Source of the DNA: Hyphomicrobiales bacterium
Lineage (GTDB): Bacteria > Pseudomonadota > Alphaproteobacteria > Rhizobiales > Rhizobiaceae
Direction: 5' to 3'
NCBI GenBank assembly: GCA_900469345.1
Contig: UBWZ01000005.1
Location: forward strand, 29,037 to 93,036
Length of the DNA: 64,000 nt
In this document: piece by piece, positions 1 to 8,949 of the stretch
Layout of the letters: the number at the start of each line of letters is the position of its first letter
Numbering within the stretch: the stretch's first letter is position 1
Translations under genes and position numbers: made by a program
Notes under the pieces: generated by a model
Told to the model about the DNA's origin: nothing
The model's database searches: none
What the model saw: only the letters and a program-made list of their open reading frames with translations

Positions 1-1704
1 TCCGATTTTGCCGCCATGCTGTCCGTGCTGGAAGCGGCCGTGCGGCAGCCGGACGCCTCCGTCGTCAGCATCGAGATGCTGGCCAATGCCTACATGACCG
101 GTCAGGGCGTGGCGGTGGACAAGGAGCGCGCCGACGCGCTTTACCAGAGCCTCCTGACGCGAGACGATCCGGACGGCGAAGGTCTGTTCGGGCGGTACCT
201 CATCAACAACGGCCTGGGCCTCAGCGCCGGCATCGAGCACCTGCACAATGCCGCCCGCAAAGGCTCGCAGATGGCGCAGTTCCAGTTGGCACAAACCGCC
301 TACTGCATGGCCGACAATGCGGAACCGCTGCTGCAGCAGGCCGCCCGTGACGGCAGCACGCCCGCCTTGCGGCGACTTGCGCGCATGGCGATGGATCGCG
401 GCGACAAGGCGGCCGCAACCACCTATTGGTGGGGCGGCGTCGCACTCGGCGACCGGCTCGCCATGGTAGATCTCGCCAGTGCGGCCTCCGCAGGGGCGGC
501 CATGCCGGCAGTCAACCCGACCGATCTCATCAAGCGGGCGGCAGCGCCGGGGGATGGGATGATCGACGGACGGCTTGCCCTTTCCGTCGCCTACCGCACC
601 GGCAAGCTGCCGGATGCGACAGGCGAAGGCGACCGCCTGATGGCGAGCCTTGCCAATAGCGGCCGTGCCGATGTCGAGGTCGAAGCGGCCCGGCGCAACA
701 TGGCCGTAACGCCAAACGACGGCGCCGCCTGGGTCGAGCGGCTGACCAAGGCCGCGGATTCCGGCGATACGGATGCCATGTACCTTCTGTCACGGCTGTC
801 GGCTGCGGCGTTGCCGCAGGGCAGTTCGGCGCGCGACTGGCTGATCCGTGCGGCGGCCATGGGCAACTCCGATGCTCTGGCCGAACTGCCGAGCGACGAC
901 CCTGCTGTCGCGGATCGGGTGCTGGCCTCCCTGAAGGATCGCCTGCTGTGCGACGTGCCGTCGCTGGTCGGCGCGGCGCGCCTGCACCGGCTGCGTGGGC
1001 CGATGGAAGCAGCCAATGCCGAATTCGACCGTGCCGAACGCCTTGCGGACGGGCGCCCTCGCGACCTCTATCTGCTGGCGCAGGTGCTGGTGCCCAAGAC
1101 CGCGGGCGTGCCGTCCGACCCCGCAAAGGCCGCTGTGCTGTTCGAGCGGTCGGCTTCGGTCGGCTATGTCAAATCCGCGCTGGCGCTCGCCGACCTCTAT
1201 GCCGGCGGCGCACTTGGCCCGCACGACCCCGACGCCATCGACTGGTACTCCAAGGCGGCGATCGGCGGCGAAGCGTCAGGGGTTCGCGAGCTCGTCAAGT
1301 ATGCGTCCCAGCCGGCACGGCAGGAGATCGCCGACAAGGCTCTCGCCGCCCTGCAGCGGGTCGCGGAGAATGACGACGCAGCGGCGATGCAGGCCTATGG
1401 CTCGGTGCTCGCGACGCTTGGCCCGGAGCGATATGCGGAAGGCATGACGTTCCTGGAAAAGGCCGCCGGCAAGGGTGACGTTCAGGCAATGAAGACGCTG
1501 GCGCGTCTCTATGCCGCCGGCCTCAATGGCACGGTGTCGGCCGAGGAAAGCACGCGGTGGACCCGGCAGGCCGCCGAAAAAGGCGATCCAGAAGCAATGT
1601 TCCAGTATGCGATCGCGCTCGATCTCGGATTCGGCGTGACCATCGATCGCAATCAAGCTCAGTCCTGGCAGGAAAAGGCAAAAGAAAATGGCTTCCTCCG
1701 ATAA
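1..1704 (+). CDS. Sel1-repeat protein, 5' end outside window
   Basis: The reading frame is open from base 1, so the first in-frame ATG at 16 is probably internal and the gene starts upstream. At least 567 residues are visible, built almost entirely of Sel1-like (TPR-like) alpha-alpha repeats with the usual A-x-x-x-L-A-x-x-Y-x-x-G pattern, such as LANAYMTGQGVAVD near the start and FQYAIALDLGFGV near the end. Sel1 proteins are protein-protein scaffolds. In alginate clusters the AlgK scaffold has this fold and links the polymerase complex to the outer-membrane pore. The stop overlaps the next gene by 17 bases, so the two are translationally coupled. The alginate lyase and epimerase genes downstream favour an AlgK-like role, but this is inference: Sel1 repeats alone do not identify the partner. 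Confidence 0.85.
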   Translation, partial: SDFAAMLSVLEAAVRQPDASVVSIEMLANAYMTGQGVAVDKERADALYQSLLTRDDPDGEGLFGRYLINNGLGLSAGIEHLHNAARKGSQMAQFQLAQTAYCMADNAEPLLQQAARDGSTPALRRLARMAMDRGDKAAATTYWWGGVALGDRLAMVDLASAASAGAAMPAVNPTDLIKRAAAPGDGMIDGRLALSVAYRTGKLPDATGEGDRLMASLANSGRADVEVEAARRNMAVTPNDGAAWVERLTKAADSGDTDAMYLLSRLSAAALPQGSSARDWLIRAAAMGNSDALAELPSDDPAVADRVLASLKDRLLCDVPSLVGAARLHRLRGPMEAANAEFDRAERLADGRPRDLYLLAQVLVPKTAGVPSDPAKAAVLFERSASVGYVKSALALADLYAGGALGPHDPDAIDWYSKAAIGGEASGVRELVKYASQPARQEIADKALAALQRVAENDDAAAMQAYGSVLATLGPERYAEGMTFLEKAAGKGDVQAMKTLARLYAAGLNGTVSAEESTRWTRQAAEKGDPEAMFQYAIALDLGFGVTIDRNQAQSWQEKAKENGFLR

Positions 1705-2929
1705 ACCTTCATCGTCTGCCTGTGTCGCTGTGCAGTCGTTTCGCATGCCGCTGGGCTTCACTGCGCTGGCCCTGGCGCTCATGACCTGGACCGCGACAGC
1801 CGTCCCCCATGCCAAGGCCGCCGAGGGCGATACGTCATCGACCACGCTCCGCAAGGTCGCTCCCTCGGCGCTCCAGGGTGACCGCGAAGCGGTCCGCGAT
1901 GCCGCCAAGGCGATCGTCAAGCTCGGACCACGCGAGTTCAAGGGCGCGGACCAGATGCGTCCGCTCCTGCGCAACGAAGCGATGCGCGGGTCGAGTGCCG
2001 CCGCGAACGCCTATGGGATGATGCTGCAACACGGGATCGGCGGACCTGCCAATCCCGCCGAGGCCCCGCAATGGTATTCGCGAGGCGCCTCGGACGGTAA
2101 CATATCGGCATCGAAAAGCGGGGCCTTTGCCTATGCGCTTGGCTGGGGCGTGCGGCGGGATGTCCGCAAGGCGCAGACGCTGCTCGCCGCCGTGCCGGTG
2201 GACCAGCGCGCCCGCAAGATGCTGCAGATCAGCAAGGCGCTGCTGCGGCCGGGGCATGAGGAACCGGAAGCAGCGCTGATGTGGCTGCAGAGGGCCGTTG
2301 CATTGCGCGCCGGCAGCCCCGACGATGCGGCGCGGATCGGCGCGCGGATCGAGGAGATCGAGCCCGGCTCTGCCGAGGAAATGCGTGTCTGGCTGGCGCC
2401 GCTCGCCGCCAAGGGCAATGGCGCTGCCGCGATGATGCTGGCGTCGGCCATGATGGACAGCGGCAAGCCGGAGGACCAGACCGAAGCCGTGCGGCTCTAC
2501 CTGCTGGCGGCCGAGCAGGGCGTGGACGGTGCCTATCAGGCGCTCGGAACGCTTCTGACATCGGGACCGAAGGAGGCTGCGGCGCCCGTTCTCTCGCTGC
2601 TCGAGCAGAAGGCGCGCGGCGGCATTGCGCCGGCGCAGGTGATCCTGGCCCATTATTACGTGTTCCAGTCGGGCGAGGAGCAGGATCTGCGAAAGAAGGG
2701 GGTGGACTATCTCCAGCAGGCTGCCCGCGAAGGCAACCCCGAGGCGCAGTACCGCCTGGCGATGCTGATCCTGACCAGTGTCGAGGACCAGGACAAGCGC
2801 GCGCTCGCCAAGGCCTACCTCGTTCTGGCCGCCAAGGGAGGCAACCGGTTGGCCGGCATAGCGGTCGCGCAACTGGGAAGCGTTCCACTTCAGCAGGCGC
2901 GCCAGATCGTCAAGGCCAGCATCCAGTAA
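1688..2929 (+). CDS. Exported Sel1-repeat protein
   Basis: 413 residues. The N-terminus has a basic/polar start, then a hydrophobic stretch (about residues 21-40) ending in A-K-A-A, consistent with an export signal or a membrane anchor. The rest is Sel1-like repeats, for example ANAYGMMLQHGIGG, AYALGWGVRRD, and AQYRLAMLILTS near the C-terminus. The ATG at 1688 lies inside the previous gene and is preceded by purine-rich AGGAAAAGG. As a periplasmic helical-repeat scaffold it could bridge inner- and outer-membrane parts of a polysaccharide export machine, as AlgK does. Having two Sel1 genes in tandem is notable, since Pseudomonas alginate operons carry one. The assignment as a Sel1 protein is firm; the pathway is inferred from neighbours. 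Confidence 0.85.
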   Translation: MASSDKPSSSACVAVQSFRMPLGFTALALALMTWTATAVPHAKAAEGDTSSTTLRKVAPSALQGDREAVRDAAKAIVKLGPREFKGADQMRPLLRNEAMRGSSAAANAYGMMLQHGIGGPANPAEAPQWYSRGASDGNISASKSGAFAYALGWGVRRDVRKAQTLLAAVPVDQRARKMLQISKALLRPGHEEPEAALMWLQRAVALRAGSPDDAARIGARIEEIEPGSAEEMRVWLAPLAAKGNGAAAMMLASAMMDSGKPEDQTEAVRLYLLAAEQGVDGAYQALGTLLTSGPKEAAAPVLSLLEQKARGGIAPAQVILAHYYVFQSGEEQDLRKKGVDYLQQAAREGNPEAQYRLAMLILTSVEDQDKRALAKAYLVLAAKGGNRLAGIAVAQLGSVPLQQARQIVKASIQ

Positions 2930-2935
2930 CACTGC

Positions 2936-2968
2936 GTCGCGGGGCGGCGTCGCACGCCGCCTCGCGAC
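2936..2968. terminator. Strong stem-loop after the Sel1 genes
   Basis: Two 15-base arms, GTCGCGGGGCGGCGT and ACGCCGCCTCGCGAC, pair with one mismatch around a 3-base CGC loop, six bases after the stop of the Sel1 gene. There is no clear T-run, so it may be a Rho-dependent pause, an mRNA-stabilising hairpin that sets stoichiometry within the operon, or a true terminator. Confidence 0.5.
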
Positions 2969-3032
2969 CGCCGTAAACCAGACCTTAGAACTGTTGGCTT
3001 AGCCTGATGCGAAACTCGCCACGAGGTTCGCA

Positions 3033-4040
3033 TTGGTCCGGTTTGTCCTTCCCGCCCTGATCCTGATCGCCACCGGCATGGCGCTGCCCGTGGCGGCGCT
3101 TGCCGGCAACCCAGCCGGCGCGGCCGCGTCGAACACGACTTTGGGTGTCGGCGGCTCCACCCTGACCGGTCCCGGCGTCGACGCTACCGAGACCTGCGAG
3201 ATCGTCGCGCCACCTCCGTCATCGCTCGACACGCCATCGAAATACAATCAGGCCATCGGCTCCAAGTCGATCGCCGACCCTGTGTCGGCGCAGGTGCGCA
3301 GCAAAGCCATGTCGCCCGTGACGGATGCCATCCGGCGTCTGGAAGCGACAGGCAGGTTCGGTCCCGGCCAAGCCTCGCCGACGGCGGCTGCCTGCGTCTT
3401 CCAGACGCTCGACATCTGGGCCAGGGAAGGATCCCTGACGCAGATGAGAAGCGAAGACGCCAATCTCAGCCGCGACCGGTTCATGGTGTCGATCACCGCG
3501 CTGATTGCCGATCTAGACCCGAAGGGCGACAGCCTTTCACGGCATGACGACGTCCGGCGCTGGCTTGCGGCGATCTCCATGCAGACCATGCGGTTCTACG
3601 ATATCGAGGCCGGACCGATCTCCCGGCGCAACAACCATCGCTACTGGGCGGGCCTGTCCGTCGGTCAGACCGGAGTGCTGCTCAAGGATCATCGCATGAT
3701 CGACTGGGCCCGGAGCAGCCTCGAGACCGGACTTTGCCAGATCGACGGAAGCGGCTTCCTGCCGCTCGAGGTCGACCGCGCCGCCAAGGCCTTCGACTAT
3801 CACCTTTACGCCTATGTCGCACTCGGATCGCTCGACCGGCTCCTCGGCCCGAGCGAACCCGGCCGGTGTTCCGAAGCTCTCTTAAGGCTCGGAGACCTGG
3901 TGCGGAACGGGATACGCAGCGACGTCGCCTTCGAGCGCCGCACCGGCGTGCGCCAGGACAAGCCCGGCCGCGACAATCTTCTCAAGGCCCGCCGCCTGCT
4001 GCAGGACCGCCTTTCGCCGGGTGCCGGGTCCGAATTCTGA
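3033..4040 (+). CDS. algL: Alginate lyase, PL5 (AlgL) family
   Basis: 335 residues with a clear Sec signal peptide (about residues 1-24, ending A-A-L-A). Translation most likely starts at TTG 3033, since a GAGG motif lies 6 bases upstream. The alginate lyase fold shows in the motif NNHRYWAGLSVG (N200, N201, H202) and in DRAAKAFDYH (R249, Y256). These reproduce the Asn/His/Arg/Tyr catalytic set of PL5 poly(beta-D-mannuronate) lyases with the same spacing. SKYNQ near residue 67 resembles the substrate-binding Lys region. In alginate producers AlgL acts in the periplasm and clears polymer that failed to be exported. Size and location fit. This gene is the strongest evidence that the operon makes alginate or a related uronic-acid polymer. 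A lyase for another polyuronate remains possible. Confidence 0.82.
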   Translation: MVRFVLPALILIATGMALPVAALAGNPAGAAASNTTLGVGGSTLTGPGVDATETCEIVAPPPSSLDTPSKYNQAIGSKSIADPVSAQVRSKAMSPVTDAIRRLEATGRFGPGQASPTAAACVFQTLDIWAREGSLTQMRSEDANLSRDRFMVSITALIADLDPKGDSLSRHDDVRRWLAAISMQTMRFYDIEAGPISRRNNHRYWAGLSVGQTGVLLKDHRMIDWARSSLETGLCQIDGSGFLPLEVDRAAKAFDYHLYAYVALGSLDRLLGPSEPGRCSEALLRLGDLVRNGIRSDVAFERRTGVRQDKPGRDNLLKARRLLQDRLSPGAGSEF

Positions 4041-4174
4041 GTCATAGTCACAATCAGTCAACGAAGTCGTGTTGCAATAAAGAAGCGAGGTTAATGCAGG
4101 TTTATTTCCTGCCTTCAGCGCAGCCACTAGTATCGGTGCCAAATCAAACTTAGCGACAGGCAACCGAGGCAACC

Positions 4175-7100
4175 ATGGCGATCTTTAATGTACTGGACTT
4201 CGGCGCCACCGCAGACGACCTGACCGACGACAGCGCCGCGATCCAGGCCGCTATCGATGCGGCGTTTGCGGCCGGGGGCGGCACGATCTACATTCCGACC
4301 GGTACATTCATCATCAGCGGCAACGCATCGAACCCGTCCCAGGGCTGCGTCGAAGTACGCACCAATTGCACGCTTACCGGCGACGGCGCCGGCAACACCA
4401 TCCTGAAGCTCGCCGACAACTACAATGAGCGCATCAACGGCATGATCCGGACGCCGGTCGACGAGAGCGCGTCCCATGTGACCATTTCCAACCTGACCAT
4501 CGACGGCAACCGGGCCAACAACACCGGCCATCAGGCGGGTATCATCACGGGCGTCAAGACCAACCCCGAAGGGCTCGTGCATCAGGACATCACCATCAGC
4601 GGCGTGGAAGTGAAAAACTGCACGGCCTATGGCGTCAACCCGCACGAGGTGACCTACGACCTGACGATCGAAAACTGCGTGTCGCACGGCAACGGCACCG
4701 ACGGTTTCGTCGCCGACTACGTGGTGGGCGCGGTCTACCGGAACAACATCGCCTACGACAACGATCGCCACGGGTTCAACGTCCAGAACAGCAGCAGCGA
4801 TATCGTTCTCGAAAACAACACGGCCTATGACAACGGCCTTGGCGCGACCGGCGGCGCCGGCATTACCATCCAGCGCAGCGACATCTTTCCGGACGGCGCC
4901 GACACCATTCCATGGGTCACCAACATCCAGATCATCGGCGGCGAATACTACGGCAACAGCCGGGAGGGGATCCTGATCAAGCTGTCCGACGATGTCGAGG
5001 TCAGCGGCGCCAATGTCCATGACAACATGCGCGAAGGCATCAAGGTCGAGGGCGCCACGAATACCAGCATCCACGACAGCGAGATCTCCAACAATTCGCA
5101 GGAAAAGTTCGGATCTTACGACGAAGTCAACATCCGCCTGCGCCTCGACGACGTGGTGACACCGCCGCGCACCTACTATTCGGAAAACACCCAGGTCTAC
5201 GACAACGACATCCATTCCGACGGGACGAGCCGCTACGGCATCCGCGAGGAGCTGACCAACTCCACCGCCGACAATCCTTCCGGCACCGTGGTGCACGACA
5301 ACACCGTGACCGGCTCGGTTTCGGGCGACGTGTATGTGCCGCCCTATGGGGCAACGGAAGGCAACGACTATTTCTACGGGACGACCAGCGGTGACAATTT
5401 CGCCGGGCTCGGCGGCAATGACACCTATGTGGTCAACCATACCAGCGATACCGTCACCGAGCAGGTCAATGCAGGCACCGATACGGTCATCGCAAAGCTG
5501 AACTACACGCTGACAGCCAATGTGGAGAACCTGCAGCTCGACGGAACCGCCGTCCGCGGCACGGGCAACGATCTCGACAACATCATCATCGGCACCTCCG
5601 GCCACAACGAGCTCGAGGGCCTCGGCGGCAACGACCTTCTCGACGGTCGCGGTGGCGCCGACACGATGCAGGGCGGCGACGGCAACGACACCTATTACGT
5701 CGACGACGTTCTCGACGTCGTCATCGAGAAGGATCACGGAGGTCTCGGCGGCATAGACACCGTGTTCAGCACCGTGAACTACACGCTGTCGGTCGAGGTG
5801 GAAAAGCTGGTGCTCCAGGGCACGGGCAATCTCAACGGAACGGGCAACAGCCTTGCCAACGACATGACCGGCAATGACGGCGACAACGTGCTAGACGGGC
5901 TGGCGGGCGCCGATACCATGCGGGGCGGCGCCGGCAACGACACCTATGTGGTGGACCACAGCGGCGACGTGGTCATCGAGGCGGCCGGCAAGGGCTTTGA
6001 TACGGTGCGCAGCTCGCTCACCTACACGCTCGGCAGCAATGTCGAGAAGCTCGTGCTGACGGGTACGGCGCAAAGGGACGGCAACGGCAACGAACTCAAC
6101 AACACGATCGTCGGCAATGACGGCAATAACAAGCTGCACGGCATGGCGGGCGACGACAGGATCGAGGGCGGGCTGGGCGCCGATCAGCTCTATGGCGATG
6201 CCGGCAACGACATCTTCGTGCTGCGCAAGGGTGAATTTGGCGGCGACGTGATCGAAGACTTCACCGGCAACGGCACGGCGCTGGGCGACCGAATCGAATT
6301 CAACGGTTTCAGCGCCAATGCCGTGCTCGTCCAGATCGGCACCGATACGTGGCAGGTGCAGGACGGCGGCTATGTGGAAACCTTCCGGATCAAGACACCG
6401 GTCGGTGCCGCGGCATTCGATGCCAGCGACTACACCTTCGATCACCTGCCGGCGACCAACTCGGCGCCCGTTGCAGCGACCAGCGGAAACACGGCAAGCG
6501 GCACGGAAGATACGGTCATCTCCGGCGTCCTGCCGGTCGGCACCGATGCGGATGGCGATGCCGTATCCTACTCCCTGGTGTCTCCCGTTTCCGGGCTCAG
6601 CCTCAATGCGAATGGAAGCTTCACCTTCACACCGTCGGCGAACTTCAACGGGCAGGTTGGCTTTCAATACATCGTCAGCGATCCATCGGGCGCCACCAGT
6701 GATCCGCAAACTTTCCAGATCACTGTCTCACCGGTCAATGACGCACCCGTGGCCGCCGCGACGGGGAACCAGGCAACAGGCAACGAAGACAGCGTGATCT
6801 CCGGCCAGATCCCTCTCGCATCGGACAGCGACAACGATGCGCTGCACTACACCCAGGTGGGATCGCTCGCCGGCCTGAGCCTCAACGACGACGGCAGCTT
6901 TCAGTTCACGCCGCCCGCCAACGCCAATGGCACGTTCAGCTTCCAGTATCAGGTCAGCGATCCGTCGGGCGCCACCAGCACCACGAAGACGTTCGAGATC
7001 ACCGTCGCGCCGGGCAACGACGCACCGGTGGCCGCGACAACGGGGAACCAGGCGTCCGGCACCGAAGACATTCTGGTTTCCGGCCAGGTTCCGGCAGGAT

Positions 7101-8284
7101 CGGATGTCGACAACGATGTGCTGCACTACGTCCAGGTGGGCACACTGGCCGGACTGACCCTCAATAACGACGGCAGTTTCCAGTTCGCTCCATCGGCGAA
7201 CGCGAATGGGACGTTCAGCTTTCAGTATGCCGTGGCAGACAATTTCGGCGGCCAGAGCGCTACCCAGACATTCACGATCGACCTTGCGGCCGTCAACGAT
7301 GCGCCAACCGCTTCGGCGACCGGCAATTCCGTCAGCGGCAATGCCGACACCGTCATTACCGGGCACCTCCCGACCGGATCGGATGTCGATGGCGACGCCC
7401 TGACCTATGCGCTGACCGGCAGCCTGACCGGTCTGACGCTGCAGTCCGACGGTACCTTCACCTATATGCCGGCGACCGGCACAAGCGGAAACGTTGCGTT
7501 CCAGTATCACGCGGTGGATTCCACCGGCGCACAAAGCGCCGACCAGACCTTCACCATCTCGGTCGTCCCACCAGCCGGCCTCACCGTGACCGGAAACAAC
7601 AGCGCCAACACGCTTTACGGTTCGGCGGGCGATGACGTCATCGACGGCGGCAAGGGTGGCGACCGCATGTACGGTTATGCCGGCAACGACACCTATTATG
7701 CGGACAGCTCGAGCGACAAGGTTTTCGAAGCGGTCGGCGGCGGCTACGACCGGGTCCTGACGACGTCGTCCTTTACCCTTGCAAGCGGCGTGGAGGTGGA
7801 ACTCCTGCGGGCCACGGGCACGTCGGCGGTCAGCCTGACCGGCAACGCGTTTGCGAACACGCTGATCGGCAATGGCGCCGCCAACAAGCTGTCGGGCGGT
7901 GACGGTGCCGACAACCTCGATGGCGGCCTGGGCAAGGACGTGCTGACGGGCGGTACCGGACGCGACAGCTTCTTCTTCACAACGACCCTTGGCGCCAGCA
8001 ACGTCGACCAAATCAAGGACTTCAAGGTCGTGGACGACACGATCGTGCTCGACCGCGCCATCTTTACCGGGCTTGCAGCCGGTCAGCTGGACCAATCGAG
8101 CTTCGTCAAGGGGACCGTGGCGCTCGATGCGAACGACCACATCATCTACAACAGCTCTGCCGGGCAGCTGCTGTATGACGCGGATGGCGCCGGCGGAGAA
8201 GCAGCGGTGCTGTTTGCGACGCTGACAAAAAGCCTGCATATGGATTATCTCGATTTCGTCGTGCAGGACCATCCCCTGGCCTGA
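4175..8284 (+). CDS. Secreted AlgE-like mannuronan C5-epimerase with RTX and Ig-like repeats
   Basis: 1369 residues. Residues 1-385 form a right-handed parallel beta-helix resembling the A-module of Azotobacter AlgE epimerases (opening VLDFGATADD, then DGFVADY and NDRHGFNV), which convert mannuronate to guluronate in exported alginate. About 390-740 are GGxGNDxxx calcium-binding RTX blocks. About 770-1130 are four tandem repeats of roughly 95 residues containing NDAPVAA and TGNEDS, an Ig/cadherin-like type. About 1140-1369 are RTX repeats followed by a C-terminal region typical of type I secreted proteins. There is no Sec signal, as expected for type I export. Start ATG 4175 has GAGGCAACC before it. 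Tyr152, His157, the Asp of DGFVADY and the His of NDRHGF match the epimerase active site, but the usual DPHE is NPHE (N155). It could therefore be an altered epimerase or a lyase. Confidence 0.85.
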   Translation: MAIFNVLDFGATADDLTDDSAAIQAAIDAAFAAGGGTIYIPTGTFIISGNASNPSQGCVEVRTNCTLTGDGAGNTILKLADNYNERINGMIRTPVDESASHVTISNLTIDGNRANNTGHQAGIITGVKTNPEGLVHQDITISGVEVKNCTAYGVNPHEVTYDLTIENCVSHGNGTDGFVADYVVGAVYRNNIAYDNDRHGFNVQNSSSDIVLENNTAYDNGLGATGGAGITIQRSDIFPDGADTIPWVTNIQIIGGEYYGNSREGILIKLSDDVEVSGANVHDNMREGIKVEGATNTSIHDSEISNNSQEKFGSYDEVNIRLRLDDVVTPPRTYYSENTQVYDNDIHSDGTSRYGIREELTNSTADNPSGTVVHDNTVTGSVSGDVYVPPYGATEGNDYFYGTTSGDNFAGLGGNDTYVVNHTSDTVTEQVNAGTDTVIAKLNYTLTANVENLQLDGTAVRGTGNDLDNIIIGTSGHNELEGLGGNDLLDGRGGADTMQGGDGNDTYYVDDVLDVVIEKDHGGLGGIDTVFSTVNYTLSVEVEKLVLQGTGNLNGTGNSLANDMTGNDGDNVLDGLAGADTMRGGAGNDTYVVDHSGDVVIEAAGKGFDTVRSSLTYTLGSNVEKLVLTGTAQRDGNGNELNNTIVGNDGNNKLHGMAGDDRIEGGLGADQLYGDAGNDIFVLRKGEFGGDVIEDFTGNGTALGDRIEFNGFSANAVLVQIGTDTWQVQDGGYVETFRIKTPVGAAAFDASDYTFDHLPATNSAPVAATSGNTASGTEDTVISGVLPVGTDADGDAVSYSLVSPVSGLSLNANGSFTFTPSANFNGQVGFQYIVSDPSGATSDPQTFQITVSPVNDAPVAAATGNQATGNEDSVISGQIPLASDSDNDALHYTQVGSLAGLSLNDDGSFQFTPPANANGTFSFQYQVSDPSGATSTTKTFEITVAPGNDAPVAATTGNQASGTEDILVSGQVPAGSDVDNDVLHYVQVGTLAGLTLNNDGSFQFAPSANANGTFSFQYAVADNFGGQSATQTFTIDLAAVNDAPTASATGNSVSGNADTVITGHLPTGSDVDGDALTYALTGSLTGLTLQSDGTFTYMPATGTSGNVAFQYHAVDSTGAQSADQTFTISVVPPAGLTVTGNNSANTLYGSAGDDVIDGGKGGDRMYGYAGNDTYYADSSSDKVFEAVGGGYDRVLTTSSFTLASGVEVELLRATGTSAVSLTGNAFANTLIGNGAANKLSGGDGADNLDGGLGKDVLTGGTGRDSFFFTTTLGASNVDQIKDFKVVDDTIVLDRAIFTGLAAGQLDQSSFVKGTVALDANDHIIYNSSAGQLLYDADGAGGEAAVLFATLTKSLHMDYLDFVVQDHPLA

Positions 8285-8311
8285 CGTCCCGCGCCGCCTC
8301 TGGTAATCCCG

Positions 8312-8341
8312 AACGATCCCGCAGCCTGCTGCGGGATCGTT
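8312..8341 (+). terminator. Rho-independent-type terminator after the epimerase
   Basis: Perfect 13-base arms, AACGATCCCGCAG and CTGCGGGATCGTT, flank a CCTG loop 28 bases after the epimerase stop. The T-tract is short (TTTCG). It probably ends the polysaccharide operon. Confidence 0.8.
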
Positions 8342-8543
8342 TCGCTTGTCGCACCAAACCGTTGCGCACGTCAGCCGACGCCTGCCGCGACCGCGGTTGC
8401 GGTATAGGGGTAAGTACCGCGACCCTCTCGCAATTCCTTAACTAAAAGTAATGTGAATCCTTACATTTAGCATGGCGGCTGGGAGACCGCGCCTGTATGG
8501 TTGGGATGCCCGATTCATCGGGGCCGACTTGTCCCAACGGTAG

Positions 8544-8828
8544 ATGGCACATGGCATAATGGTGAATTTCCTTCTCGAATTCGAAGACCTGGACCCCTCG
8601 CTCAGTGACGTCCAGGCTGCAGACTATGAGACGCTGGACGACGCCGCTGCAGATGTCGTGGTCGCCGTTCGCGATATCGTTGCCGATCATGTCCGCAACG
8701 GCAGGATCCTGACGCTGGCCTCCGTCGTCATCAAAGACGACAAGAGCGTCGCCCTGAAGGAGATCAAGGTGTCCGACATCCTGACGCATCTCCTCCCCGC
8801 CACACAGCCGGTCGACCGGATTTCGTAA
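8544..8828 (+). CDS. Small acidic protein, DUF6894-like
   Basis: 94 residues, acidic, with no signal peptide. The pattern of a short N-terminal strand (VNFLLEFED), an acidic loop, a helix rich in A-A-x-x-V-V (DDAAADVVVAVRDIVADHV) and a last strand (LTLASVVIKDD) resembles the DUF6894 family of small rhizobial proteins that often occur in several copies per genome. No function is established. An alternative start at ATG 8559 would remove five residues; no ribosome-binding site clearly decides. It stands alone, convergent with the P1B-ATPase gene. Confidence 0.6.
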   Translation: MAHGIMVNFLLEFEDLDPSLSDVQAADYETLDDAAADVVVAVRDIVADHVRNGRILTLASVVIKDDKSVALKEIKVSDILTHLLPATQPVDRIS

Positions 8829-8949
8829 GAACCGAAGCCGCATTCGACGATGACAGGTCAGACGGGCAACATCCCCCTCGCCAGACCGCATTTTTTCCGT
8901 CCCCTTCGCCTTGCCGCCGCGGCTCTGATCTCCCGCCACCCGAGTGAGG

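Noticed and set aside
4127..5737. Long minus-strand open frame opposite the epimerase
   Set aside because: It is a Val/Ala/Asp-rich shadow created by the repetitive GC-rich RTX and beta-helix codons of the plus-strand gene, with no family resemblance.
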